14,459 nt of DNA from Gammaproteobacteria bacterium. GTDB lineage: Bacteria; Pseudomonadota; Gammaproteobacteria; GCA-001735895. This document shows positions 6,574 to 14,433 of this stretch, piece after piece (the first letter of the stretch is position 1; each line of letters opens with the position of its first letter). The notes beneath the pieces were generated by a model. It had not been told where the DNA came from. It saw only the letters and a list, made by a program, of their open reading frames with translations, and did not search any database. The position numbers were made by a program, and so were the translations under genes. The stretch lies in assembly GCA_029864065.1 (NCBI GenBank), contig JAOTUD010000021.1, forward strand, positions 1 to 14,459, in the 5' to 3' direction.

Positions 6574-8706
6574 CTAGCGAATATCGAGGTTTGCACCCTG
6601 TAGTATTTTCGGAGTTACGAAGATCAACAGCTCGGTTCTGTCGTCGACTTCGATCGACGATTTGAACAGGTTGCCGATAATCGGCAGGTCGCTGAAGAAC
6701 GGCACGCGGGTGACCTGGGTGGACTTGGTGGTTTCGTAGATACCGCCGAGCACCACGGTTTGCCCGTTATCGACCAGCAGTTGCGATTGCACCTCGCGGG
6801 TGTCGATACTCGGCGCCGCCAGGCCCGCGCCGAAGGATACCAGTTCGCCCTGGTTATCCTTGTGCACGTCGAGATCCATGATGACGCGGTCGTCCGGGGT
6901 AATCTGCGGGGTTACCTCGAGCGACAAAACCGCTTTCCTGAATTTCAGCGTGGCGTCGCCGTCATCCAGCTCGAGGTAGGGAATTTCCACACCCTGCTCG
7001 ATACGCGCGGTATGCGAGTCGGCGGTGATAACCCGCGGGCTTGACACGACTTCACCGCGGCCTTCGATCTGTGCCGCCGACAGCTCCATTTCGAGCAGGG
7101 TGCCAAGCGGCAGCTTGGCCAGCGCCAGCGCGAAGCTACCCGCGGGATTTTGCACCGGCAGATTGACGTTGAGACCGTCGAGCGCGTTGAAATTGTTATC
7201 GTTGACGAGGTCGGTGATGCCGTTCAGGTTACCGGCGGTAAACGCGCCGTCGCCCGACGCCAACGCGCCCTGGCTGTCGTTGCTGACGCCGAAGCGCACG
7301 CCCAGCTCCTTGCTGAAGTCGTCGTTGGCGATCACCACGCGCGATTCGATCAATACCTGGCGTACCGGGATATCGAGCTCCGCGAGCAGCACGCGCACGC
7401 TGGCAAGGCTGGAATTGGTATCCTTGACCAGTAGCGTGTTGGTGCGTTCGTCGACGCTCACCGAACCGCGCGGCGACAGGATCGCGTTGTCTTTCAGGTT
7501 CAGCAGCTCGGCGATGTCGGCCGCCTTGGCGTAGTTGACCTTGATGAACTCGGTACGCAGGCGTTCCAGTTCTTCTACCTGCTTGCGCGCTTCCAGCTCG
7601 AGTTTTTCACGCGCGGCGATTTCGTCGGTCGGCGCGATCAGGATAACGTTGCCGGCGCGGCGTTGATCCAGCCCCTTGGTCTTCAGGATGATATCCATCG
7701 CCTGGTCCCAGGGTACGTTTTTCAGGCGCAGCGTCAGGTTGCCCTCGACCGAGTCGGAGACCACCAGGTTGAGGCCGGTGAAATCGGCCAGCAGCTGCAG
7801 TACCGAACGAACCTCGATATCCTGGAAATTAAGCGACAGGCGTTCGCCGGTAAAGCCGAATTTTTCCTTCTTTCTCTTTTCCTCTTCTTCCTTCGAAATC
7901 GGCGCGACCTCGATCGTGTAGACGCGGTCGGTCTGGTAGGCGAGGTGCTCGAAATCGCCGTTCGAAGCAATCGTCATGCGAATGTTGGCGCCGTCCTGGA
8001 TCGCGTCGATAAACTCGATCGGGGTCGCGAAATCGCTGACGTCCATGCGTCGCTGCAGCTCGATCGGCAATTGCGAGGCGATCAACTCGACGTTGATCTG
8101 GTTGCTTTCACGCCACACGTCGGTGCTGATCGACGTGCTGGTCAGGTCGATAATGACGCGGCCTTCGCCGTTGGGACCGCGCTTGAAGTCGATGTTGGTA
8201 ACACCCTTGGCAACCGACGAAATCGGCGCTGCGCCCTGGGTCATGCTCGCCTGGGTGCCCTGCTGGGCCTGGCCACTGCTGGCGGCGGGCAGGACGGTCT
8301 GCTCTCCGCCCGCCAGCGTCAGGGTCACCTGGTTACCGCTGACGCTGGTGGTATAGTCTGCGCGCTGCGACAGGTTGAGCACCACGCGCGTACGATTCTT
8401 CGAGGCCGCGGAGATGATACTTTGCATCGCACCGATGCCGACCTGCATGTTGCGCTGTTCGAGCTTGTTTTCGGTTTCACCGAAATCGAGAGCGATGCGC
8501 GCGGGCTCGTCGATGGTAAAGGTACGCGGGGCCACCGCGGGCCCGTCGAAGGTAAACACGACCTGAACCGTGTTTCCGGTCATCACCGAGTAATCGAGTC
8601 CAACCAGGGCTCGCGCCGAGACATCGCCAAAGGCAAGCAGGCAGATGGCCGCCAACGATGCCTTCATTATTCTGGTTATTTTCATGGTTTTGTTAACACT
8701 GTTCAT
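6574..8706 (-). CDS. pilQ: Type IV pilus outer-membrane secretin PilQ
   Basis: A 710-residue secretin precursor, similar in length to P. aeruginosa PilQ. It forms the multimeric outer-membrane gate through which the pilus fibre passes. A signal peptide (hydrophobic 16-27, cleavage probably after VSA at 31) is followed by two AMIN-type domains (about 33-130 and 170-270), which in the family bind peptidoglycan. A short charged linker (KEEEEKRKKEKFGF) leads to the secretin/TonB short N-terminal domain (about 286-346), an N1 domain, and the secretin pore domain (about 445-705). The pore domain carries VVSSPRVITADSHTARIEQG and ends in ELLIFVTPKIL. The start at ATG 8706 is chosen because AGAGGAAG lies 6 bases before it; in-frame ATGs at codons 8 and 14 have no such site. 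It follows pilP by 16 bases and is last in the operon, before a strong terminator. Confidence 0.98.
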   Translation of the reverse strand: MNSVNKTMKITRIMKASLAAICLLAFGDVSARALVGLDYSVMTGNTVQVVFTFDGPAVAPRTFTIDEPARIALDFGETENKLEQRNMQVGIGAMQSIISAASKNRTRVVLNLSQRADYTTSVSGNQVTLTLAGGEQTVLPAASSGQAQQGTQASMTQGAAPISSVAKGVTNIDFKRGPNGEGRVIIDLTSTSISTDVWRESNQINVELIASQLPIELQRRMDVSDFATPIEFIDAIQDGANIRMTIASNGDFEHLAYQTDRVYTIEVAPISKEEEEKRKKEKFGFTGERLSLNFQDIEVRSVLQLLADFTGLNLVVSDSVEGNLTLRLKNVPWDQAMDIILKTKGLDQRRAGNVILIAPTDEIAAREKLELEARKQVEELERLRTEFIKVNYAKAADIAELLNLKDNAILSPRGSVSVDERTNTLLVKDTNSSLASVRVLLAELDIPVRQVLIESRVVIANDDFSKELGVRFGVSNDSQGALASGDGAFTAGNLNGITDLVNDNNFNALDGLNVNLPVQNPAGSFALALAKLPLGTLLEMELSAAQIEGRGEVVSSPRVITADSHTARIEQGVEIPYLELDDGDATLKFRKAVLSLEVTPQITPDDRVIMDLDVHKDNQGELVSFGAGLAAPSIDTREVQSQLLVDNGQTVVLGGIYETTKSTQVTRVPFFSDLPIIGNLFKSSIEVDDRTELLIFVTPKILQGANLDIR

Positions 8707-8712
8707 TATGTG

Positions 8713-8720
8713 CTTCCTCT
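8713..8720 (-). promoter_or_regulatory. Ribosome binding site of pilQ (decides start)
   Basis: AGAGGAAG on the minus strand, 6 bases ahead of the ATG at 8706, inside the 16-base pilP-pilQ gap. It favours this ATG over the in-frame ATGs at codons 8 and 14. Confidence 0.8.
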
Positions 8721-8722
8721 CG

Positions 8723-9271
8723 TTACTCGATCAGCGCGACCGCTGAAGAGCGCTCGATATAGTTTCCCAGTCCGTCCGGGACAATTTCAGTCAATTCGAT
8801 TTTCTGGTCGGTTACCGTGATGATGCGACCATGGTTCTGGCCCATGTAATTGCCTTCGATCACGCGGTGAATGGTGTTATCCGGGGCGAATATGAGACCC
8901 CATTTGACCCCGTCCTTGTCGTCAATCGTGCCTTTCAGGCGCAGGGTATCCAGCGGGAAATCCTCCAGCGGTTCCTTGACCCGATCGATATCGGGGCGAA
9001 GCCCGCTGCCCAGTTGCGCGATTTCCTCCGGCACTTCTTCCGGGCGACGAAAATCGACCAGCTTGAACGGATCGCGCAGGTCGTGCGAGGTATATTCGAA
9101 ATTCTGGTAGGGCGTAAACTCGGGTATCGGTTCGATACGGCCCGGCGGCTTGGCCCTGACCTGGTCGACGAACTGGCGCAGGTCACCCAGTCCTTCCCCG
9201 CAACCCACCAGCAGGACGGATACCAGGCCGAGCAGCGATAGCTTCAGCAGTGCTTGCAACTTTCCTGTCAT
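8723..9271 (-). CDS. pilP: Type IV pilus assembly lipoprotein PilP
   Basis: A 182-residue lipoprotein that joins the inner-membrane PilN-PilO complex to the periplasmic part of the PilQ secretin. The N-terminus has a type II signal peptide with lipobox LVGC, the acylated cysteine being C24. Next comes a flexible, proline-rich stretch (RVKAKPPGRIEPIPEF region, about 38-60, with a YTSHDLRDPFKLVDF motif typical of PilP). A C-terminal beta domain from about 105 contains LRLKGTIDDKDGVKWGLIFAPD, the family's secretin-binding HR domain. Its ATG overlaps the pilO stop by 4 bases (ATGA) and is preceded by a near-perfect AGGAGGA 6 bases upstream. Length and position match the family. Confidence 0.96.
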   Translation of the reverse strand: MTGKLQALLKLSLLGLVSVLLVGCGEGLGDLRQFVDQVRAKPPGRIEPIPEFTPYQNFEYTSHDLRDPFKLVDFRRPEEVPEEIAQLGSGLRPDIDRVKEPLEDFPLDTLRLKGTIDDKDGVKWGLIFAPDNTIHRVIEGNYMGQNHGRIITVTDQKIELTEIVPDGLGNYIERSSAVALIE

Positions 9272-9873
9272 TGCTCGTCCTCCTGAAGATATCGATAGGT
9301 CTTGGCCGTGGCTGACATTTTCAGTTTGGCAGAGGAACCTTGGGGTTCCTTGTCCTGGGGCTCCAGCTTCATGTCGCTGATCGTGACGATGCGCGGCAGC
9401 GCCGCTATTCCGCTGATAAAGGTCGCCAGCTGGTGGTATGTGCCGGTGACCTCGAGAGAAATCGGCAACTCGGCGTAAAAGCCCTTTTTCTCTTCGGCGC
9501 TGGGCTTGAATTTCTTGACTTCCAGGCCTGCCGCGAGACCGGTTTGCGATACGTCGACCAGCAGCGATTCAACCTCGGTGGTCTCGGGCAGTTGTCGCAG
9601 CAGTGCGCCGAACGAGGCTTCCATTTCAGCCAACTGCTCCTTGTAAAGTTCCAGCTTGGCGGCCTGGTCTGCCTTGATCTTGAACTCCTCTTTGAGTTCG
9701 ACTTCTTTCTTTTCGTGTTTTTCGAGCACGGTCAACTGATTCTGTGTGTCGAAATAGATGCCGGCAGCGATGATCATGATAACCAGCACGGCTATGACAC
9801 CGAGCTTGATCGACATCGGCGCGGTGCCGATGTTGTCGGGTTCCAGGTGATGTTGGAGTTCGTCCCAATTCAT
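9268..9873 (-). CDS. pilO: Type IV pilus inner-membrane protein PilO
   Basis: A 201-residue bitopic inner-membrane protein that pairs with PilN in the pilus alignment complex. A short cytoplasmic tail (1-21) precedes one membrane segment (about 24-41), then a periplasmic coiled coil rich in Lys and Glu (about 42-85). A C-terminal ferredoxin-like core follows (about 95-180, with PISLEVTGTYHQLATFISGI, a typical PilO stretch). The ATG overlaps the pilN stop by 1 base (TAATG), and GGAGGT lies 8 bases upstream within pilN. The 4-base overlap with pilP downstream suggests translational coupling. Confidence 0.96.
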   Translation of the reverse strand: MNWDELQHHLEPDNIGTAPMSIKLGVIAVLVIMIIAAGIYFDTQNQLTVLEKHEKKEVELKEEFKIKADQAAKLELYKEQLAEMEASFGALLRQLPETTEVESLLVDVSQTGLAAGLEVKKFKPSAEEKKGFYAELPISLEVTGTYHQLATFISGIAALPRIVTISDMKLEPQDKEPQGSSAKLKMSATAKTYRYLQEDEQ

Positions 9874-10466
9874 TACTTCAGACCTCCATCATCTTTTTCT
9901 TTTTCGCCGGTGGCATTCGGCGAAGTTTGCTTCACGGTCAGTGTAAAGGTGCTGATGCGGTTAACCGTGATGTCTTCGATTTCGATAACCGTCAGGTTGG
10001 GTTCCTTCAGCCAGTCCGAGGCCGACAGGTTGCGCATGTAGGTCGATACCCGCGCGTTGGATTCGGCCTGCCCGTTGATCAGCAGGTTGCTGCCGGCCTG
10101 GGTCAGCGACTTCAGGTACACGCCGTTTGGAACGGTAGACACGATCTCCGTGAACAGGTGAACGATCGACGGGCGGCTGCCCTGTAAATCCTGGATAACT
10201 TCCATGCGCTCGATCAGGCTGCGCCGTACTTTCTGCAGCTCGCTGATTTCCTTGATTTCCTCGTCGACCTTCTTGATTTCATTGGTCATGAACTGGTTGC
10301 GCGCCAGCTGGTAGTCGATCTTGGCCTGCATCTGGAAATGGATTAGTCCGACGATTGCCGCCGCCAGCACGCAGAACATGACAGTCATCAGCGCGAACTG
10401 TTTTTTCTGCTCCTGGCGCAGCTCCGCACGCCAGGGTAACAGGTTGATCCGGGTCACGATGGTCAT
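9873..10466 (-). CDS. pilN: Type IV pilus inner-membrane protein PilN
   Basis: A 197-residue bitopic inner-membrane protein. The cytoplasmic N-terminus carries INLLPWR (residues 7-13), the conserved motif by which PilN docks onto PilM. One membrane segment (about 24-44) is followed by a periplasmic coiled coil (about 50-90) and a ferredoxin-like domain (about 100-180). The C-terminal tail is charged (GEKEKDDGG). The start overlaps the pilM stop by 4 bases (ATGA), with GAGGAG about 10 bases upstream. Together with PilO it forms the heterodimer that carries signals between the cytoplasmic motor and PilP/PilQ. Confidence 0.96.
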   Translation of the reverse strand: MTIVTRINLLPWRAELRQEQKKQFALMTVMFCVLAAAIVGLIHFQMQAKIDYQLARNQFMTNEIKKVDEEIKEISELQKVRRSLIERMEVIQDLQGSRPSIVHLFTEIVSTVPNGVYLKSLTQAGSNLLINGQAESNARVSTYMRNLSASDWLKEPNLTVIEIEDITVNRISTFTLTVKQTSPNATGEKEKDDGGLK

Positions 10467-11530
10467 GAGTATTCAGCTCCTCGGATAGCTAATCCCGCAG
10501 CAATCAGGAAGGAGGGCGCATCTGCCTCCAGGTTGGCCTTGTTGACACGGCTCGACGACGACATGTTGGCGAACGGATTGGCGATCGTGGTCGGAACCCC
10601 GATATGGGATTCGGTCAATTCGGCCAGGTTCGGCAAGCTGGCGGTGCCGCCCGCGAGAACCAGGTGGTCGATATCGCCGATGGGTCCGCCGGCCGAGTAA
10701 AAGAATTGCAGGAAACGACTGACCTGCTGTGCCGTGGTTTCCTTGAAGGGTTCCAGCACCTCGGGTTCGTAGTTGTCCGGCAGGCCGCCCTGTCGCTTGG
10801 CAAGGCCGGCTTCTTCGTAGGAAAGGCCGTAACGGCGCATTATTTCCTCGGTCAGCTGCTTGCCGCCGAAGTTTTGTTCGCGGGTGTAAATCAGGCGATG
10901 GTTGTGTATCACGCTCAGGCTGGTCATGGTGGCGCCGATGTCGACGATCGCGACAGTCTTGTCCATGCCCTCGTCCGGCATTTGCGGGGCCATGACCGAG
11001 AAAACGGTTTCGACGGTGTAGGCCTCGATATCGACGATCTTCGGCGTCAGTCCCGCGAGTTCGACCGCGGCGACGCGGTCATCGACGTTTTCACTGCGGC
11101 AGGCGGCGAGCAGCACGTCGACGGTTTCAGGATTGGTCTCGGTTTCGCCGATGATATGAAAATCGAGATTGACTTCTTCGAGAGGATAGGGGATATACTG
11201 GTCGGCTTCGAGCTGGATCTGCCCTTCCATTTCGTCTTCGCTGAGACTTGCGGGCATCGTGATTTTCTTGGTGATGACCGACGAACCGGATACGGCTATG
11301 GCACAATATTTCGATTTTATTTTTGACTTGGCGAGAGCACGCTTTACACTCTCGCCTACTGACTCAACTTCAGCGACGTTTTTCTCGACGACGGCGTTTG
11401 CGGGCAGAGGTTCGACACCGATACCTTCAATTCGGTAACTGGAACCGGTCTTGCTAAGTTCCATTAACTTGACCGATGTTGAACTGATATCTAGTCCAAT
11501 AAGCGGCGGTTTTTTGCGCGATAAAAACAC
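10463..11530 (-). CDS. pilM: Type IV pilus assembly protein PilM (actin-like ATPase)
   Basis: A 355-residue cytoplasmic protein with an FtsA/actin-like fold, first gene of the pilus alignment operon. It binds ATP and the N-terminal motif of PilN. The N-terminus (IGLDISSTSVKLMELS) is the phosphate 1 loop. EADQYIPYPLEEV and VDVLLAACR are strongly conserved with P. aeruginosa PilM, VDIGATMTSLSV is the phosphate 2 loop, and LAGGTASLPNL is the adenosine motif. I chose the GTG start at 11530 because GAGGGAT lies directly upstream and the protein then begins just before the conserved core. Upstream is the AT-rich region shared with the divergent ponA. It overlaps pilN by 4 bases. Confidence 0.97.
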   Translation of the reverse strand: MFLSRKKPPLIGLDISSTSVKLMELSKTGSSYRIEGIGVEPLPANAVVEKNVAEVESVGESVKRALAKSKIKSKYCAIAVSGSSVITKKITMPASLSEDEMEGQIQLEADQYIPYPLEEVNLDFHIIGETETNPETVDVLLAACRSENVDDRVAAVELAGLTPKIVDIEAYTVETVFSVMAPQMPDEGMDKTVAIVDIGATMTSLSVIHNHRLIYTREQNFGGKQLTEEIMRRYGLSYEEAGLAKRQGGLPDNYEPEVLEPFKETTAQQVSRFLQFFYSAGGPIGDIDHLVLAGGTASLPNLAELTESHIGVPTTIANPFANMSSSSRVNKANLEADAPSFLIAAGLAIRGAEYS

Positions 11531-11534
11531 CGGT

Positions 11535-11541
11535 ATCCCTC
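11535..11541 (-). promoter_or_regulatory. Ribosome binding site of pilM (supports GTG start)
   Basis: GAGGGAT on the minus strand, 4 bases before the GTG at 11528-11530 (its GAGGG core is 6 bases away). It supports the GTG over any later start. Confidence 0.75.
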
Positions 11542-11563
11542 GTCAAAGTGCCTGTGATACAGA

Positions 11564-11590
11564 ATCTTAAATGATAAATTACATTAAGAT
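11564..11590. repeat. Imperfect inverted repeat in the pilM leader/promoter region
   Basis: ATCTTA-A-ATG (11564-11573) pairs with CATTAAGAT (11582-11590) over nine base pairs with one bulged A and an 8-base loop. It could be an operator or a weak leader hairpin. In such AT-rich DNA a chance match is also plausible. Confidence 0.35.
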
Positions 11591-11708
11591 CTAGTTGTAA
11601 GTATATAAAATGTTAAATTATTCTAATTAGCCAACGATGAGTCTAGTGCAAGAATTCAATATTGTCGATAATTTTTCATGTGATTCTTTATGTATATAGC
11701 CTAAGCTG

Positions 11709-14399
11709 ATGAAAAAGTTAGTAAAAATTGCATCCTGGTTGTTCGCTTTCGGCTCTATCGTGCTGATCGCCGGGGTGTTCTATATCTACGCCGTCATGGT
11801 GCCGGCGTTGCCGTCGATCGACCATCTCGAGGACGCCCAGTACCAGGTGCCGCTGAGGGTTTATGACCGCAACGAAATCCTGCTGGCAGAGTTCGGCGAA
11901 CACCGCCGCATTCCGGTCGCATTCGACAAGATTCCCCGCAACCTGGTCGATGCCGTGGTTGCGGTCGAGGACGATCAATTCTGGGATCACGCGGGCATCG
12001 ACTTTTATGCGCTGCTGGCCGCGGCTTACGAGGTCGCGACCACCGGGCGCAAGACCCGCGGCGGCAGCACGATTACGATGCAGGTCGCGCGCAACTTTTT
12101 CCTCAGTCCAGAACAGACTTATAGCCGTAAATTCAATGAAATTCTGCTGGCATTGAAAATCGAGAGCGAGCTGAGCAAGGAAAAAATCATGGAGCTGTAC
12201 CTGAACAAGATCTTTCTCGGTCACCGCTCCTATGGCATCAGTGCCGCATCGCAGGCGTATTACGACAAGCCGCTCGCCGAGCTGACCCTGGCCCAGGCGG
12301 CGATGATCGCGGGATTGCCGAAGGCGCCATCGAAGTACAATCCTGTATCTAATCCCGAAAGGGCGCTGATCCGGCGCAACTATATTCTCGGGCGCATGCG
12401 TATTCTCAAGTATATCAGCCAGGACGAGCTGGACATGGCGCTCAACGAACCGATTACCGCCGAATTGCACAAGACCCGGACGATTGCCGAGGCGCAGTAC
12501 GTTTCCGAGCTGGTGCGGGCGCAACTGTACGAGCAATACGGCGACGAGATATACCGGGCGGGACTCAAGGTATATACCAGCATCGATGGCGAACTGCAGG
12601 CGGTTGCCAACCAGGCGCTGCGGCGGGCATTGCTCGATTACGATCGCCGGCACGGATATCGCGGGGTCGTCGAAAAGATCGACCTGACCGGACTCAACGA
12701 GGACCCCTTCGACGAAGACCTCGTCATCGACAACCGGATCGGCGGGTTGCGCAACGGCGTTGTAATCTCGATCAACGAGGCGATACCCGCGGCCGAGGAT
12801 GGCAGCATCGAAGCGGTCCCGGCATCCGCCAGGGTATTGATTTCAAATTATGAGCAGGTCGACCTGCCGTTCGAGGGTGGGATCGACTGGGCGGCCACGT
12901 TTATCGACGAGGACAACCTGGGGCCAAAACCTGAAAAGGTAGGCGACGTGCTTGCGATAGGCGATGTCATATGGCTGGAAAACCGCGATTCGCAATGGTT
13001 GCTGGCCGACGTGCCGCGTATAGAAGGCGCTCTGGTCTCCCTCGACCCTGCCGACGGCGGCATCCGCGCCATGGCAGGGGGTTTCGACTACTTCAAGAAC
13101 AAGTTCAACCGGGCGACGCAGGCCCGCCGCCAGCCGGGGTCTAACTTCAAGCCTTTCATTTACTCGGCCGCTCTCGAAAAGGGTTATACCGCCGCTACCA
13201 TTATTAATGACGCGCCGGTGGTATTCGACGACGATTCGCTCGAAGCGACCTGGCGGCCGGAAAATTACTCGGGCAAGTTTTACGGCCCCACGCGTTTGCG
13301 CGAGGCGCTGGTGAAGTCGCGCAACCTGGTTTCGATTCGTATCCTGCAGTCGATCGGGCTGCGTTTCGCCACCAGCTACATCCAGCGTTTCGGCTTCGAG
13401 CGCGAAAACATGCCTTACGATCTTTCGCTGGCGCTCGGCAGCGGCACTTTCTCGCCGATGCAAATGGCGCGCGGCTACACCGTTTTCTCGAACGGAGGAT
13501 ACCTGATCGATCCCTATATCATCAGTCGCATCGAATCGGGTTCCGGTAAACTGCTTTACCAGCATAAACCGTTGACGGTATGCCAGGGATGCGAGACCGA
13601 AGACCTGGAGGCGCTGACGGCAGCCGAGGCCGAGGCGGTGGCACAGCAGGAGGAGGTCCAGGCGGGAGCGACGTCGGAGCCGGAGCCGGGACTCGAGGTC
13701 GAAGCACCCGAATCTGAAACGATCGCGGGCGAAGCGGACGTCGCGGAGCAGCCCGAGGCGACCGCGGCTAACGGCGGCGAGCAATACGTGGCGATCGAGC
13801 TGGATCCGATCGAGGGCGTGATCTCGCTGCTAGGTGAAACGCCCGCAACGGAAACTGGTCATTCCGGACCCCGCTATGCGCCGCGCGTAATTACGGCGCA
13901 AAACGCATTCATCATGCGCTCGATGATGCGCGAAGTGGTGCAACGTGGCACCGCGGTGCGCGCCAAGGCGCTGGGTCGCAATGACATCGCCGGCAAAACC
14001 GGCACCACCAACGATCAGATCGATGCCTGGTTCAGCGGTTTCAACGACCAGCTGGTAACCACGACCTGGGTCGGGTTCGACAACCAGCGCAAGATGGGCC
14101 GGCGCGAAACCGGCAGCCGCGCGGCATTGCCGATGTGGATCGATTTCATGAAGGTCGCGCTGGAAGGACGCCCGGAAAACCTGCAGGAGCAGCCCGCAGG
14201 CCTGGTGACGGTTCGAATCGATGCGGAAACCGGCGCTCGTGCCGATGTCGATACCAGGCAGAGCCTGTTCGAAGTTTTCCGCGAGCAGAACGCGCCCAAA
14301 GAGCTGGCCGTCGTGACGTCGACGTCCGGTAGCGATGCTGCGGGTGTCGTGATCAATGCCCCCGACTCCGAAGAAGAAATCGTCGAAGACATCTTCTAG
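11709..14399 (+). CDS. ponA: Penicillin-binding protein 1A (bifunctional transglycosylase/transpeptidase)
   Basis: An 896-residue class A PBP (also called mrcA), longer than E. coli PBP1A (850). It polymerises and crosslinks peptidoglycan on the outer face of the inner membrane. A membrane anchor (about 7-31) is followed by the GT51 glycosyltransferase domain with catalytic E87 in VEDDQFWDHAG, then GGSTITMQVARNFFLS and ELYLNKIFLG. An OB-like inserted domain (about 310-440) precedes the transpeptidase, which has S478-x-x-K481 (GSNFKPF), S537-R-N539 and K763-T-G765. Between SxN and KTG lies C625-QG-C628, at the position of the E. coli CPEC, then a long Glu/Ala-rich stretch (about 630-695) that accounts for much of the extra length. 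Start ATG 11709 gives the normal short cytoplasmic tail; its ribosome site is weak. Divergence from pilMNOPQ is the classic arrangement. Confidence 0.98.
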   Translation: MKKLVKIASWLFAFGSIVLIAGVFYIYAVMVPALPSIDHLEDAQYQVPLRVYDRNEILLAEFGEHRRIPVAFDKIPRNLVDAVVAVEDDQFWDHAGIDFYALLAAAYEVATTGRKTRGGSTITMQVARNFFLSPEQTYSRKFNEILLALKIESELSKEKIMELYLNKIFLGHRSYGISAASQAYYDKPLAELTLAQAAMIAGLPKAPSKYNPVSNPERALIRRNYILGRMRILKYISQDELDMALNEPITAELHKTRTIAEAQYVSELVRAQLYEQYGDEIYRAGLKVYTSIDGELQAVANQALRRALLDYDRRHGYRGVVEKIDLTGLNEDPFDEDLVIDNRIGGLRNGVVISINEAIPAAEDGSIEAVPASARVLISNYEQVDLPFEGGIDWAATFIDEDNLGPKPEKVGDVLAIGDVIWLENRDSQWLLADVPRIEGALVSLDPADGGIRAMAGGFDYFKNKFNRATQARRQPGSNFKPFIYSAALEKGYTAATIINDAPVVFDDDSLEATWRPENYSGKFYGPTRLREALVKSRNLVSIRILQSIGLRFATSYIQRFGFERENMPYDLSLALGSGTFSPMQMARGYTVFSNGGYLIDPYIISRIESGSGKLLYQHKPLTVCQGCETEDLEALTAAEAEAVAQQEEVQAGATSEPEPGLEVEAPESETIAGEADVAEQPEATAANGGEQYVAIELDPIEGVISLLGETPATETGHSGPRYAPRVITAQNAFIMRSMMREVVQRGTAVRAKALGRNDIAGKTGTTNDQIDAWFSGFNDQLVTTTWVGFDNQRKMGRRETGSRAALPMWIDFMKVALEGRPENLQEQPAGLVTVRIDAETGARADVDTRQSLFEVFREQNAPKELAVVTSTSGSDAAGVVINAPDSEEEIVEDIF

Positions 14400-14420
14400 C
14401 AGGGAATCATCTTCTCCCTG
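14400..14420 (+). terminator. Weak hairpin after ponA
   Basis: CAGGGA (14400-14405) pairs with TCCCTG (14415-14420) around a 9-base loop, immediately after the ponA TAG. No T-run follows, so it is at best a weak or Rho-assisted terminator. Confidence 0.25.
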
Positions 14421-14433
14421 ACCTTGATTAACG

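Larger units (their letters stand above)
11531..11708. promoter_or_regulatory. AT-rich divergent promoter region between pilM and ponA
   Basis: This 178-base gap must hold promoters for both directions. The middle part is extremely AT-rich (11581-11640 has 14 G or C in 60 bases), in sharp contrast with the flanking genes. Several -10-like boxes can be picked on both strands, for example TATACT leftward near 11600-11606 and ATATAG rightward just before ponA. None has a convincing -35 partner, so I do not place exact promoters. The region has no coding potential. It contains a bulged inverted repeat at 11564-11590 and the palindrome CTAATTAG at 11623-11630. ponA has only a weak ribosome site. 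Confidence 0.6.

Noticed and set aside
7663..8820. Plus-strand open frame of 385 codons opposite pilQ and pilP
   Set aside because: It is antisense to clear PilQ AMIN and secretin domains, crosses into pilP and has no recognisable domain.
12843..13784. Minus-strand open frame of 313 codons opposite ponA
   Set aside because: It is antisense to the intact transpeptidase domain and is rich in Arg and Leu, as expected from reversed GC-rich codons.
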